Source: SZUA-36 sp963759155 (GTDB lineage: Bacteria; Pseudomonadota; Gammaproteobacteria; Xanthomonadales; SZUA-36). Taken from it: a DNA stretch of 64,000 nucleotides. The notes beneath the pieces are model-generated. The model saw only the letters and a program-made list of their open reading frames with translations, ran no database searches and was not told the DNA's origin. The first letter of the stretch is position 1, and every line of letters starts with the position of its first letter. Shown one piece after another: positions 42,305-52,142 of the stretch. The position numbers and the translations under genes were made by a program. The stretch spans positions 263,295 through 327,294 of the forward strand of contig CAVWXX010000008.1 of the NCBI GenBank assembly GCA_963759155.1, written 5' to 3'.

Positions 42305-44977
42305 ATGAACCTTAAGTCGTCTTTGGAAATGCTGGATTCCGATCCGGCAGAATCAAGCGAGTGGCTGGAGTCCCTGCAAGCGGTCATAGAACGCGCAGGA
42401 CCTGAGCGCGCGCATTATTTATTGGAATTGCTGGTGGATTTCACGCGGCGTTCGGGCGGACATTTGCCGTATAGCGCAACCACGTCCTACGTCAACACGA
42501 TTCCAGCCAACAAGGGTGCAAAATTACCGGGAGACTATGAGATAGAACGGCGTATCCGTGCATTGACCCGTTGGAACGCACTGGCCATGGTTTTACGGGC
42601 CGGTAAACGCGGTGGTGAACTCGGTGGGCATATCGCCAGTTTTGCTTCTGCAGCTTCCCTGTACGACGTCGGTTTTAACCATTTCTTCCGTGGTCCCGAT
42701 CACGAGGGCGGCGGCGACCTGGTCTATATCCAGGGGCACTCTTCGCCGGGAATTTACGCGCGTGCTTTTCTCGAAGGACGTCTCAGCAGCGAACAGATGG
42801 ACAGCTTCCGTCAGGAAGTTGACGGTGATGGATTGAGCTCCTACCCGCACCCCTGGTTGATGCCGGATTTCTGGCAATTGCCGACGGTTTCGATGGGGCT
42901 TGGGCCGATCATGGCCATTTACCAGGCGCGTTTTCTCAAGTACCTGCACAATCGCGGCATTGCGGATACATCGCAGCGCAAGGTCTGGTGCTACCTGGGT
43001 GACGGTGAAACCGATGAGCCGGAATCACTCGGTGCTATTTCACTGGCAGGACGTGAGGGTCTGGACAACCTGGTCTTCGTGGTTAACTGCAACCTGCAAA
43101 GACTGGATGGACCGGTACGTGGTAACGCAAAAATCATCCAGGAGCTGGAAGGTGTGTTCCGTGGTGCCGGCTGGAATGTCATCAAGGTCATCTGGGGCTC
43201 ACGTTGGGATGCGTTACTGGCGAAAGACAAGGATGGCCTGCTGCGCAAGCGTATGGATGAAGTGGTTGATGGTGAATACCAGAACTACAAAGCCAAGGGT
43301 GGCAAATACACACGCGAGCACTTCTTTGGTGCCTATCCCGAGCTTTTGGATATGGTCTCCAATATGACCGATGATGATATCTGGCACCTCAACCGTGGTG
43401 GTCATGATTCGCACAAGATCTATGCAGCCTATGCCGAGGCGACCTCGTTCACCGGTCAGCCATCCGTGGTATTGGCCAAGACGGTCAAGGGTTACGGCAT
43501 GGGAGAGTCGGGCGAAGCACTGAACATCTCTCACCAGCAGAAGAAGATGGATGAAGAATCCATTCGCGCGTTCCGTAATCGCTTCAAGATTCCGGTGCCC
43601 GATAGTGATTTGGCTGAATTGCCGTATTACCACCCGGGTGAAGACAGCTTGGAAATCAAGTACATGCAGGAGCGCCGCGAAGCCCTGGGTGGCTACTTGC
43701 CACAGCGCCGGGCTGATTCTGAACCTTTGAAGGTTCCTGAGCTGGATGCCTTTGAAACGCTGCTCAAGGATACCGGTGAGCGTGAAATCAGCACCACGAT
43801 GACCTATGTCCGGGCCCTGGCTATCATGCTCAGGGATAAGAACATCGCCAAGCACATCGTACCTATCGTTGCTGATGAAGCGCGTACATTTGGTATGGAG
43901 GGCATGTTCCGCCAGTTAGGTATTTACTCATCCAAGGGTCAGCTGTACACACCGGTTGACTCGGACCAGTTGATGTTTTACAAGGAAGAGACACGCGGCC
44001 AGATTCTGCAGGAAGGTATTACCGAGGCCGGCGCCATGTCGTCGTGGATCGCAGCGGCAACCAGTTACGCCAATAACCACGTGCCGATGATTCCGTTCTT
44101 TATTTTCTATTCCATGTTTGGGTTTCAGCGCATTGGTGATCTCGCCTGGGCTGCCGGTGATATGCGTGCCCGCGGTTTCCTTATTGGTGGCACATCCGGT
44201 CGCACCACGCTCAACGGTGAAGGCCTGCAGCATGAAGATGGAAACAGTCACGTCATTTCCAGCATGGTGCCCAACTGCGTTTCCTATGACCCGACCTTTG
44301 GTTATGAGCTGGCAGTGATCCTGCAGGACGGTCTCAGGCGCATGTACCAGGAACAGGAAGATGTGTACTACTACATTACCGTGATGAACGAGAATTACAC
44401 CCATCCGGGCATGCCTGCAGGTGCCGAAGAGGGCATCAAGAAGGGCATGTACCTGTTTAGACGGGGTCGTTCGGGCAAACACAGTGCACAGTTGCTCGGT
44501 TCCGGGTCCATCCTGCGTGAGGTGATCAAGGCGGCTGACATTCTTGAGCGCGATTATTCCGTCAGTTGCACCGTTTGGAGTGCTACCAGCTTTACCGAGC
44601 TACAACGTGATGGTGTTGCTGCAGCACGTTATAACCGCCTCAACCCGGATGCGGACCAGCAGGTTCCATGGGTGAAGCAATGTCTTGAAGGCTACCAGGG
44701 GCCGGTCGTCGCAGCGACAGACTACGTACGGGCCTACGCCGAGCAGATCCGGCCTTACCTGCCGCAGTCTGATTACACTGCGTTGGGAACGGATGGCTTT
44801 GGGCGTTCGGATACACGTGAGAATTTACGTCGTTTCTTCGAGGTCGATAGCAAAAATGTCGTTTATGCGACCTTGCATGCCCTGTATGAAAAAGGCGACC
44901 TGACGGTCGATGCATTACTCAAGGCGCGAAAGAACCTGGGTCTTGACCCTGACAAGCCAAATCCAATGACGGTGTAA
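42305..44977 (+). CDS. aceE: pyruvate dehydrogenase E1 component, homodimeric type
   Basis: The 890-residue protein is the homodimeric E1 of the pyruvate dehydrogenase complex, which decarboxylates pyruvate with thiamine diphosphate and reductively acetylates the E2 lipoyl group. The length is close to E. coli AceE (887). It shows the early HIASFASAASLYDVGFNHFF segment, the thiamine diphosphate motif LGDGETDEPES and the pyrimidine-domain region VADEARTFGMEGMFRQLG. The loop KGYGMGESGEALNISHQ carries the active-site residues. It is followed by aceF after 42 bases. Confidence 0.97.
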   Translation: MNLKSSLEMLDSDPAESSEWLESLQAVIERAGPERAHYLLELLVDFTRRSGGHLPYSATTSYVNTIPANKGAKLPGDYEIERRIRALTRWNALAMVLRAGKRGGELGGHIASFASAASLYDVGFNHFFRGPDHEGGGDLVYIQGHSSPGIYARAFLEGRLSSEQMDSFRQEVDGDGLSSYPHPWLMPDFWQLPTVSMGLGPIMAIYQARFLKYLHNRGIADTSQRKVWCYLGDGETDEPESLGAISLAGREGLDNLVFVVNCNLQRLDGPVRGNAKIIQELEGVFRGAGWNVIKVIWGSRWDALLAKDKDGLLRKRMDEVVDGEYQNYKAKGGKYTREHFFGAYPELLDMVSNMTDDDIWHLNRGGHDSHKIYAAYAEATSFTGQPSVVLAKTVKGYGMGESGEALNISHQQKKMDEESIRAFRNRFKIPVPDSDLAELPYYHPGEDSLEIKYMQERREALGGYLPQRRADSEPLKVPELDAFETLLKDTGEREISTTMTYVRALAIMLRDKNIAKHIVPIVADEARTFGMEGMFRQLGIYSSKGQLYTPVDSDQLMFYKEETRGQILQEGITEAGAMSSWIAAATSYANNHVPMIPFFIFYSMFGFQRIGDLAWAAGDMRARGFLIGGTSGRTTLNGEGLQHEDGNSHVISSMVPNCVSYDPTFGYELAVILQDGLRRMYQEQEDVYYYITVMNENYTHPGMPAGAEEGIKKGMYLFRRGRSGKHSAQLLGSGSILREVIKAADILERDYSVSCTVWSATSFTELQRDGVAAARYNRLNPDADQQVPWVKQCLEGYQGPVVAATDYVRAYAEQIRPYLPQSDYTALGTDGFGRSDTRENLRRFFEVDSKNVVYATLHALYEKGDLTVDALLKARKNLGLDPDKPNPMTV

Positions 44978-45019
44978 CGTGATGAAAATAATATCTAAGA
45001 ACCGGATTGGTGGCAGACA

Positions 45020-46354
45020 GTGACTACACAAATTGAAATAAAAGTACCGGATATTGGCGATTTTTCCGATATCCCCGTGATCGAGGTTTTAGTGGCCGTT
45101 GGTGATGCGGTGGATGCCGAGCAGTCCCTGCTGACACTGGAAAGTGATAAGGCCATGATGGAGGTTCCCGCGCCGAAGGCTGGTGTGATTACCGAATTGC
45201 GGGTCGAGGTGGGTGATACGGTTTCAGAAGACCAGGTTGTGGCTGTTATGGAGGCCGAGGAGGCCGCCGAAGCTGCACCGGCTGAGAGCCCCGCGGCGCC
45301 GGTTGAGAAGCAGGCACCTGAAGCAGAGGCGGCAACGCCGGCTCCTGCACCTGCCACGCAGCCAGCCGCAAAAGGCGCCAAACCCACACCACCATCTACC
45401 GGTAGCAGACAGTCACCGCCGGTGCCGATGGATGCCAATGCAACATTGCCGGCCAATATTCCTTATGCCAGCCCGGCAGTTCGACGTTTTGCACGCGAGT
45501 TAGGTGCAGACCTCATACAGGTTGCCGGTAGTGGGCGTGGCGGGCGTATCGTTCGCGAAGATGTTACGGCGTTCGTCAAATCCATTCTGACAGGTGCGGC
45601 CCGGCCGGCATCAGGCGGTCTGGGTTTTGATCTGCCGCCTCAGCCAAAGGTTAACTTCAGTCGTTATGGCGATATCGAAGTACAGCCTCTTTCTAAAATC
45701 CAGAAAGTATCCGGCTCGTACCTGCATCGCAACTGGGTCAGCATTCCGCATGTCACGCAGAACGACCTTGCCGATATTACCGATATGGAGGTTTATCGGA
45801 AGGCCACCGCCAAGGAGCAGGGGATCAAGTTGACACCGCTGGTCTTCCTGATCAAGGCCACCGTGGCGGCGTTGAAAGAATTCCCGACCTTTAATGCTTC
45901 GCTTGATGCGACGCGTGAGAACCTGGTACTGAAAAAGTTTTTCCATATTGGCATTGCGGTAGATACGCCGGATGGCCTCGTGGTGCCGGTGATACGTGAT
46001 TGTGATCAGAAAGATATTTTTCAATTGGCAACAGAGTTGGGTGAACTGAGTGCGCGTGCGCGTGCCGGCCAACTCAAGCCGATCGAGATGCAGGGTGGTT
46101 GTTTTTCAATATCCAGCCTCGGCGGTATTGGCGGTACATCATTTACACCGATTATCAATGCCCCTGAAGTGGCTATTTTGGGCGTCTCCCGTTCCAGCAT
46201 GCAGCCGAAATGGGATGGTGAGGGCTTTCAGCCGAGAATGATGTTGCCCTTGTGTTTGTCCTATGATCATCGAGTGATCGACGGCGCCAATGGTGCGCGC
46301 TTCACACGGTATCTTGCGTCTTGCCTGGAAGACCTCGGCACGCTGGATTTGTGA
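45020..46354 (+). CDS. aceF: dihydrolipoamide acetyltransferase (E2) of pyruvate dehydrogenase
   Basis: The 444-residue protein starts at a GTG. It contains one lipoyl domain (about 1-80, lipoylated K44 in LESDKAMMEV), an Ala/Pro-rich linker (about 85-140), a peripheral subunit-binding domain (YASPAVRRFARELGADL, about 150-185) and the catalytic domain. That domain ends with the HxxxDG motif H417-RVI-D421-G. E. coli AceF has three lipoyl domains; a single one is common in other proteobacteria, and a second lipoyl domain is supplied here by the E3 protein. Confidence 0.96.
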   Translation: MTTQIEIKVPDIGDFSDIPVIEVLVAVGDAVDAEQSLLTLESDKAMMEVPAPKAGVITELRVEVGDTVSEDQVVAVMEAEEAAEAAPAESPAAPVEKQAPEAEAATPAPAPATQPAAKGAKPTPPSTGSRQSPPVPMDANATLPANIPYASPAVRRFARELGADLIQVAGSGRGGRIVREDVTAFVKSILTGAARPASGGLGFDLPPQPKVNFSRYGDIEVQPLSKIQKVSGSYLHRNWVSIPHVTQNDLADITDMEVYRKATAKEQGIKLTPLVFLIKATVAALKEFPTFNASLDATRENLVLKKFFHIGIAVDTPDGLVVPVIRDCDQKDIFQLATELGELSARARAGQLKPIEMQGGCFSISSLGGIGGTSFTPIINAPEVAILGVSRSSMQPKWDGEGFQPRMMLPLCLSYDHRVIDGANGARFTRYLASCLEDLGTLDL

Positions 46355-46367
46355 TTGGCAGAGCCTG

Positions 46368-46892
46368 ATGTCTGAATACGGCAGCAATCCGAATTCGCAG
46401 CTGGGTCAGCGAATGTTATGGGTCGCTGCATTGGGTTTGCTGGGTGGTTTGTTCCTGTTGTTTTCCATGCTTGAAAATGACAATGGCGCTGGCACCGTCA
46501 GTTCGGTCGACGCAAACGGTTCGGCCATGGTAATGCTGGAACAGGACCGCAACGGCCATTACGAAGCGGAAGGCCAGATCAACGGCCAGTCGGTCACCTT
46601 TTTAGTGGATACCGGCGCAACCGATGTTGCCCTGCCCGAGTCAAAGGCGCGGGCACTCGGCCTGGAATTCGGGCCCCGGGTGACAGTAATGACAGCGGCG
46701 GGCCCGGCAAAAGCCTGGGTGACCCGGCTTGACGAAGTAACTATCGGTGGTTTGCGACGCAGAAACGTTCGTGCCAGCATCACCGATGGAGAATTTAACG
46801 GAATATTACTTGGTATGAGTTTTCTTAAACATTACAACCTGCAGCAACAGGATGGCAGGCTGGTGATCAGGGAAGCGTCTGCCAGCGACTAA
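46368..46892 (+). CDS. membrane-anchored retropepsin-like aspartic protease (clan AA, TIGR02281 type)
   Basis: The 174-residue protein has an N-terminal membrane helix (about 16-34) and a periplasmic retropepsin-like domain with the active-site triad D81-T82-G83 in VTFLVDTGATDVALPESKA. The flap-like region VTVMTAAGPAKAWVTRLDEV and the hydrophobic NGILLGMSFLKHY also fit. Such single-domain aspartic proteases would act as dimers; targets are unknown. The ATG at 46368 is 13 bases after the aceF stop, inside the pyruvate dehydrogenase gene set, so co-transcription is likely. Confidence 0.85.
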   Translation: MSEYGSNPNSQLGQRMLWVAALGLLGGLFLLFSMLENDNGAGTVSSVDANGSAMVMLEQDRNGHYEAEGQINGQSVTFLVDTGATDVALPESKARALGLEFGPRVTVMTAAGPAKAWVTRLDEVTIGGLRRRNVRASITDGEFNGILLGMSFLKHYNLQQQDGRLVIREASASD

Positions 46893-46922
46893 AATCAGTA
46901 ATACCAAAAAGAGTAATAAGTG

Positions 46923-48701
46923 ATGAGTAATACAATAAAAATCTCCGTCCCTGACATTGGTGATTTTATCGATGTCCCGGTTGTCGAGGTGCTGGTAAAA
47001 GCCGGCGATCGTGTGGATGCGGATCAATCCCTGATTACCCTGGAAAGCGACAAGGCCGTGATGGAAATACCGGCGCCGGTGGCGGGTATCATCAGTTCTG
47101 TTGATGTTGAAGAAGGTGATTTTGTTTCAGAAGGCTGGCTGGTTGCCACCATGGAGTCTGAAGAAGCGCCTGCCTCGAGTCCTGCAGAACCTGCAAAAGC
47201 TCCCGAAACACCCGTTGAAGCACCCGCTCAAAAGCCGGCTAAAGCAGCACAGGCAACGACAGCCGTGGTGGAAGAATCCATCCCGGATGTTGAATATGAT
47301 TTTGATGTCGTTGTGCTGGGTGCCGGTCCTGGCGGCTACACGGCCGCTTTTCGGGCGGCAGACCTGGGTTTGAAGGTTGCCCTGGTTGAGCGTTATGCGG
47401 CACTCGGTGGCGTTTGCCTGAATGTGGGTTGTATCCCTTCCAAGGCACTTTTGCATGCAGCCGTTGTTATTGACGAAGCCGCCGCGATGGCCGATCACGG
47501 TGTGGTCTTTGGTGAACCGGTCATTGAAGTAGACAAATTACGTGGATGGAAAGAAAAGGTCGTCGGACAGTTAACCGGTGGGTTGGCCTCGATGGCGAAG
47601 CAGCGGAAAGTCACCATTATTCAAGGCAGTGGTGTTTTTAACGATGCGCACGAGATGACGGTGGACACAGCGGATGGCGAGCAGGTGGTCAGTTTTGCCC
47701 GTGCCATCATCGCGGCAGGTTCACAGCCATTCAAGTTACCTGGTCTGCCATGGGATGACCCGCGTGTCATGGATTCTACCGATGCGCTGGAACTGAAAGA
47801 TGTACCCAAACGTCTACTGGTGATTGGCGGCGGCATTATCGGTCTGGAAATGGCCAGCGTTTACCAGGGGCTTGGCAGCGAGGTTACGGTTGTTGAGTTG
47901 ACCGATCAATTAATGCCGGGTTGTGATAAAGACCTGGTCAGGCCACTACAGAAAAGAATCACTGAGCGCTACGCCGGAATTTTCGTAAAAACCAAGGTGA
48001 CAGCCCTCGAGCCCAAAGACGATGGTCTTCACGCGACCTTTGAAGGCGCCAAATTACCCGAAAACAACGTTTTTGACCGCGTACTGGTCTCAACAGGCCG
48101 TGTTCCCAATGGAAGCCGTATCGGTGCAGAAGCAGCAGGTGTCGAGGTGACCGACCGTGGGTTTATTCCGGTCGATAAGCAAATGCGGACCAATGTGCCG
48201 CATATTTTCGCCATTGGTGATATCGTCGGTCAGCCGATGCTGGCGCACAAGGCCACTCACGAAGCCAAGGTGGCGGCCGAGGTCTGCGCCGGGATGAAAG
48301 TTGCGTTTGAAGCACGGGTTATTCCATCCGTGGCCTATACCGACCCTGAGATCGCATGGGCCGGCCTGACAGAGACGGAAGCTAAAGACCAGGGTATTGA
48401 TTACAAGGTCGGCAGGTTCCCGTGGGCAGCCAGTGGCAGGGCGATTGGTATCGGTCGTACCGAAGGCTCGACCAAGTTGCTGTTTGATCCTGAAACACAA
48501 CGGGTTATCGGTGCCGGTATTGTCGGCCCGCATGCCGGAGACCTGATCGCAGAGTGTGTATTGGCGATTGAGATGGGCGCTGAGGCGGCAGACATTGGCC
48601 TGTCCATTCACCCGCACCCGACATTGTCTGAAACCGTTGCGATGTCAGCCGAGGTGTTTGAAGGTACGATTACGGATCTCTACATACCAAAACGTAAATA
48701 G
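46923..48701 (+). CDS. lpdA: dihydrolipoamide dehydrogenase (E3) with N-terminal lipoyl domain
   Basis: The 592-residue protein fuses a lipoyl domain (1-80, lipoylated K44 in LESDKAVMEI), an Ala/Pro linker (about 82-120) and a full flavoprotein disulfide reductase. The FAD start is VVVLGAGPGGYTAAFRAAD (about 129-147), the redox disulfide C165/C170 is in GGVCLNVGCIPSK, and the C-terminal HPHPTLSE supplies the His-Glu pair. It reoxidises lipoamide in the pyruvate dehydrogenase complex. A GTG lies one codon upstream; I chose the ATG. Lipoyl-E3 fusions are known from Neisseria and related proteobacteria. Confidence 0.96.
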   Translation: MSNTIKISVPDIGDFIDVPVVEVLVKAGDRVDADQSLITLESDKAVMEIPAPVAGIISSVDVEEGDFVSEGWLVATMESEEAPASSPAEPAKAPETPVEAPAQKPAKAAQATTAVVEESIPDVEYDFDVVVLGAGPGGYTAAFRAADLGLKVALVERYAALGGVCLNVGCIPSKALLHAAVVIDEAAAMADHGVVFGEPVIEVDKLRGWKEKVVGQLTGGLASMAKQRKVTIIQGSGVFNDAHEMTVDTADGEQVVSFARAIIAAGSQPFKLPGLPWDDPRVMDSTDALELKDVPKRLLVIGGGIIGLEMASVYQGLGSEVTVVELTDQLMPGCDKDLVRPLQKRITERYAGIFVKTKVTALEPKDDGLHATFEGAKLPENNVFDRVLVSTGRVPNGSRIGAEAAGVEVTDRGFIPVDKQMRTNVPHIFAIGDIVGQPMLAHKATHEAKVAAEVCAGMKVAFEARVIPSVAYTDPEIAWAGLTETEAKDQGIDYKVGRFPWAASGRAIGIGRTEGSTKLLFDPETQRVIGAGIVGPHAGDLIAECVLAIEMGAEAADIGLSIHPHPTLSETVAMSAEVFEGTITDLYIPKRK

Positions 48702-48754
48702 GACATCCCTTAATGGGGTGATGATTAAAACGTATTTAATACAGGCCCGATAAA

Positions 48755-51700
48755 ATGTTCAAAGTAAAGACCAGCGGGATGGCTATCGCAGCCATCCTGT
48801 TTGTATCCCTGCTAGTCATCAATCTTCCTGCTGCGCTCGCGGCCGACCAGAAAACCATCGCGGATGCCGCCAGCGGCCTGAAGATGCGTAGTATCGGTCC
48901 GGCCTTAATGGGCGGGCGTATTGCCGATATCGCCATTCACCCTGAGAGAAGCAGCACCTGGTACGTGGCCGTTGGCTCCGGTGGTGTGTGGAAAACCACC
49001 AATGCCGGTATTACCTGGACCCCGGTTTTCGACAGCGAGGCTTCCTACTCCATTGGTGATGTCACCATTGACCCGAATAACCCCGATGTGATCTGGGTGG
49101 GTACCGGGGAGAACGTCAGTGGTCGTCACGTTGGCTGGGGTGATGGTGTTTACAAGAGCACCGATGCCGGTAAGAGCTGGACCAATATGGGTCTAAAAAA
49201 GTCGGAACATATCGGTAAAATCATGATCGACCCGCGGGATAGCAATGTCATCTATGTTGCGGCAGAGGGTCCCTTGTGGGCCGCCGGTGGTGAGCGTGGT
49301 CTGTTCAAGTCTTCGGATGGCGGTGCGAGTTGGACACTGATTCTGGAAATCGATGAGAACACCGGTGTCACCGATATCGAGTTCAACCCCGTTAACCCGG
49401 ATGTTATTTATGCCGCCGCTTATGAGCGCCGTCGTCACATCTGGGGTCTGATGGCCGGCGGACCCAATGGTGGCATCTATAAATCCACCGATGCGGGTGC
49501 AAGCTGGCAAAAGAAAGACTCGGGTTTGCCGGCTGTTGATGTCGGTAAAATTGGCCTGGCGGTCACGCCTGCCAACCCGGCTCTTGTCTATGCAACCATC
49601 GAGTCCGATGAAGAGAACAAGGGTTTCTATCGCTCTGCAGACCAGGGTGAAAGCTGGAGCAAGAAAAACTCGTATGTGTCAGGCGGCACGGGCCCGCATT
49701 ACTACATGGAACTCACCGCATCGCCGCAAACCGCCGACCTGGTTTTCCAGATGGACGTGTTCATGCATGTGACACGTGATGGTGGTGAGCATTTTAACGT
49801 GCTGGGTACCGGCCGTGAAAAACACAGTGACAACCATGCCCTGTGGATCGACCCGCAGGATGACCTGCACTTGCTGGCTGGCACTGATGCCGGTCTTTAC
49901 GAAAGCTTTGACCAGGGCATCACCTGGCGTCATTTCCCCAATATGCCGATTTCGCAGTTCTACAAGGTGGCGGTTGATGATTCCCTGCCGTTTTATAACG
50001 TGATGGTAGGCGCCCAGGACCTGGGGACTTTGCTGGGGCCGTCGCGCACCATGATCACCGAAGGCGTCAGGAACCAGGACTGGTATGTTCCGCTGGGTGC
50101 CGATGGCTATGGTGTGGCTTTCGATCCTTCTGACAACAATATCGGCTACATGGAATATCAGCAGGGTTACATGTTCCGGCATCACCGTGACAGTAACGAA
50201 TTGGTTCATATCCAGCCGCAGCCTGCTCCGGGTGATGCGCCGGAGCGCTGGAACTGGGATACACCCATTTTAATCAGTCCGCATGCACCCTCCCGTCTTT
50301 ATGTCGGTTCGCAACGGGTTTGGCGCAGTGATAACCGCGGTGATGCCTGGCAGGCCGTCAGTGGTGATTTGACCACCAACAAGAACCGTTATGAACTGGG
50401 TTACCAGGGTCGCGTCTGGAGTGTAGATGACCTGCATGACAATGGCGCCATGTCAAAATATTCCACCATCACCTCGATTACAGAATCACCCCTTAGCGAA
50501 GGCGTGCTGTATACCGGTTCGGATGATGGGCTGATTCACGTGACCACCGATGGCGGCGGCAGTTGGAAAAAGGCGAGTCCATTGCCTGAATTACCCGAGC
50601 GGGTGTTTATCAATGATCTTGAGGCATCTCTTTATGACCCGGCCACGGTCTTTGCGGTTGCCGATGCCCACAAGACGGGAGATTTTTCACCTTATGTATT
50701 TGTCAGTAACAACCGGGGTAAAAGCTGGCGCTCGATTTCCGGTGACCTGCCAGGTGGTGTGATTGTCTGGGCCATACAGCAGGATCATGAAAACGAAAAC
50801 CTGCTTTTTGTGGGTGCCGAAAATGGCGCTTATTTCAGTGTTAACGGCGGTGAGAACTGGCACAAAATAGCCGGTGCGCCAACCATTGCATTTCGCGATA
50901 TCAAGCTGCAACGCCGCGATAATGATCTGGTGGGTGCGACTTTCGGGCGTGGTGTTTATGTTCTCGATGACTACACTGCACTCCGCAGCCTTGCCGGGAG
51001 CAGTTTTGGCAAAGCTGCAAGCCTGTTCCCTGTGCGTGATGCCTGGTGGTATATCCCTTCCGCCCCATCGCAGGCAGTGGGTATGCCGACCTTGGGGAGC
51101 GATAGTTTTGCGACACCCAATCCGGAGTTTGGCGCCAGCTTTACCTATTACCTGAACGAGAGTTTTGAGACAGCTAAACAGGCTCGAAAGACGCAGGAGG
51201 AAGGTTTGCGTGAGGAAGGAAACAGTATTCCATTCCCCGGTTGGGACCGGTTGACTGCAGAGTCACTGGAAACCGAACCCCGTGTCATGATACGCGTCAG
51301 TGACAGTGAGAATAATCCGGTGCGCTGGATTGAGGCGAGCGCAGAAAAAGGAACCCACCGGGTCAACTGGGATTTACGTTTGCCGGCAGTGGATGCGGTT
51401 GATTTGACCACGCCGGAATTTGTACCGCCATGGGCGGGTACAGCGGAAGGTCCGTTGGCTGCACCTGGTGTGTACTGGGCAGAGCTGTTTGCCTTGAGTG
51501 GTGAGCGGATGTTGCCGTTGGCTAAGGCCCAGAGTTTCAATGTGAAGCCGGTCCGGGCAGCGCTGGATGGTGGCGATTATGCAGAGATTACTGCATACCA
51601 GCATAAAGTCTCGGCCTTGATAAGAGAAGTGGTCAATGCCGGAGAAGAATTGAAACGCACACAGGACCTGCTGCGTCACATGCAGGCCGCTGCCGTGCGG

Positions 51701-52021
51701 GCGCCACAGGCTGTGCCGTCACTGTTCTCCCGCCTGGACGCATTTGGTGTTGAACTGACCAAATTGCAGACCAGGCTTTCGGGTGACCGGGTTCGCGGAG
51801 GGCTGAATGAGTCATCCATACCTCCATTGGAGTGGCGTGCTTACAATGCAGCCAATAACTCGAGTACAACCCAGGCTGCTACCGCAACCCAAAAGGCTGA
51901 CTTTGCGATCGCGGAAAGAGACTTTTTGGTATTCGCTGCCGACTTGGAAGCGCTCCTGTCGGGTCAACTGGTGCAACTGGAAGCCGATCTCACCGCAGCG
52001 GGCGCGCCGAGCTGGCGATAA
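48755..52021 (+). CDS. exported Asp-box (VPS10/sortilin-like) propeller protein
   Basis: The 1088-residue protein has a signal peptide (TSGMAIAAILFVSLLVINLP...ALAA) and about ten Asp-box repeats of the form SxDxGxxW, for example STDAGKSW, SSDGGASW, STDAGASW, SADQGESW, SFDQGITW and TTDGGGSW. These build one or two beta-propellers, as in VPS10/sortilin and BNR-repeat proteins. The C-terminal third (about 790-1088) adds an Ig-like segment and a helical region. The class is often annotated as glycosyl hydrolase, but I see no catalytic residues, so a structural or binding role is as likely. It follows lpdA by 53 bases. Confidence 0.85.
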   Translation: MFKVKTSGMAIAAILFVSLLVINLPAALAADQKTIADAASGLKMRSIGPALMGGRIADIAIHPERSSTWYVAVGSGGVWKTTNAGITWTPVFDSEASYSIGDVTIDPNNPDVIWVGTGENVSGRHVGWGDGVYKSTDAGKSWTNMGLKKSEHIGKIMIDPRDSNVIYVAAEGPLWAAGGERGLFKSSDGGASWTLILEIDENTGVTDIEFNPVNPDVIYAAAYERRRHIWGLMAGGPNGGIYKSTDAGASWQKKDSGLPAVDVGKIGLAVTPANPALVYATIESDEENKGFYRSADQGESWSKKNSYVSGGTGPHYYMELTASPQTADLVFQMDVFMHVTRDGGEHFNVLGTGREKHSDNHALWIDPQDDLHLLAGTDAGLYESFDQGITWRHFPNMPISQFYKVAVDDSLPFYNVMVGAQDLGTLLGPSRTMITEGVRNQDWYVPLGADGYGVAFDPSDNNIGYMEYQQGYMFRHHRDSNELVHIQPQPAPGDAPERWNWDTPILISPHAPSRLYVGSQRVWRSDNRGDAWQAVSGDLTTNKNRYELGYQGRVWSVDDLHDNGAMSKYSTITSITESPLSEGVLYTGSDDGLIHVTTDGGGSWKKASPLPELPERVFINDLEASLYDPATVFAVADAHKTGDFSPYVFVSNNRGKSWRSISGDLPGGVIVWAIQQDHENENLLFVGAENGAYFSVNGGENWHKIAGAPTIAFRDIKLQRRDNDLVGATFGRGVYVLDDYTALRSLAGSSFGKAASLFPVRDAWWYIPSAPSQAVGMPTLGSDSFATPNPEFGASFTYYLNESFETAKQARKTQEEGLREEGNSIPFPGWDRLTAESLETEPRVMIRVSDSENNPVRWIEASAEKGTHRVNWDLRLPAVDAVDLTTPEFVPPWAGTAEGPLAAPGVYWAELFALSGERMLPLAKAQSFNVKPVRAALDGGDYAEITAYQHKVSALIREVVNAGEELKRTQDLLRHMQAAAVRAPQAVPSLFSRLDAFGVELTKLQTRLSGDRVRGGLNESSIPPLEWRAYNAANNSSTTQAATATQKADFAIAERDFLVFAADLEALLSGQLVQLEADLTAAGAPSWR

Positions 52022-52040
52022 AGCTCAGATCCGACGATTA

Positions 52041-52086
52041 AAAAAACACCCGCTTTGCACTATTCTGCATTGCGGGTGTCTTTTCT
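52041..52086 (+). terminator. intrinsic terminator after the propeller gene
   Basis: ACACCCGC (52046-52053) pairs with GCGGGTGT (52072-52079). A second pairing of TGCA/TGCA in the 18-base loop is possible. The stem is preceded by six A and followed by CTTTTCT. It lies 20 bases after the stop codon. Confidence 0.85.
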
Positions 52087-52142
52087 ATTCATATTTTGGA
52101 TATACTTTTGCACACACAACCACCCAAACACAGGAAATTGAC

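Noticed and set aside
43214..43855. 213-codon minus-strand open frame inside aceE
   Set aside because: It is antisense to conserved E1 sequence, with a composition typical of a shadow frame and no family match.
48702..48730. Terminator after lpdA (CATCCC/GGGGTG hairpin)
   Set aside because: The stem is short and no T run follows.
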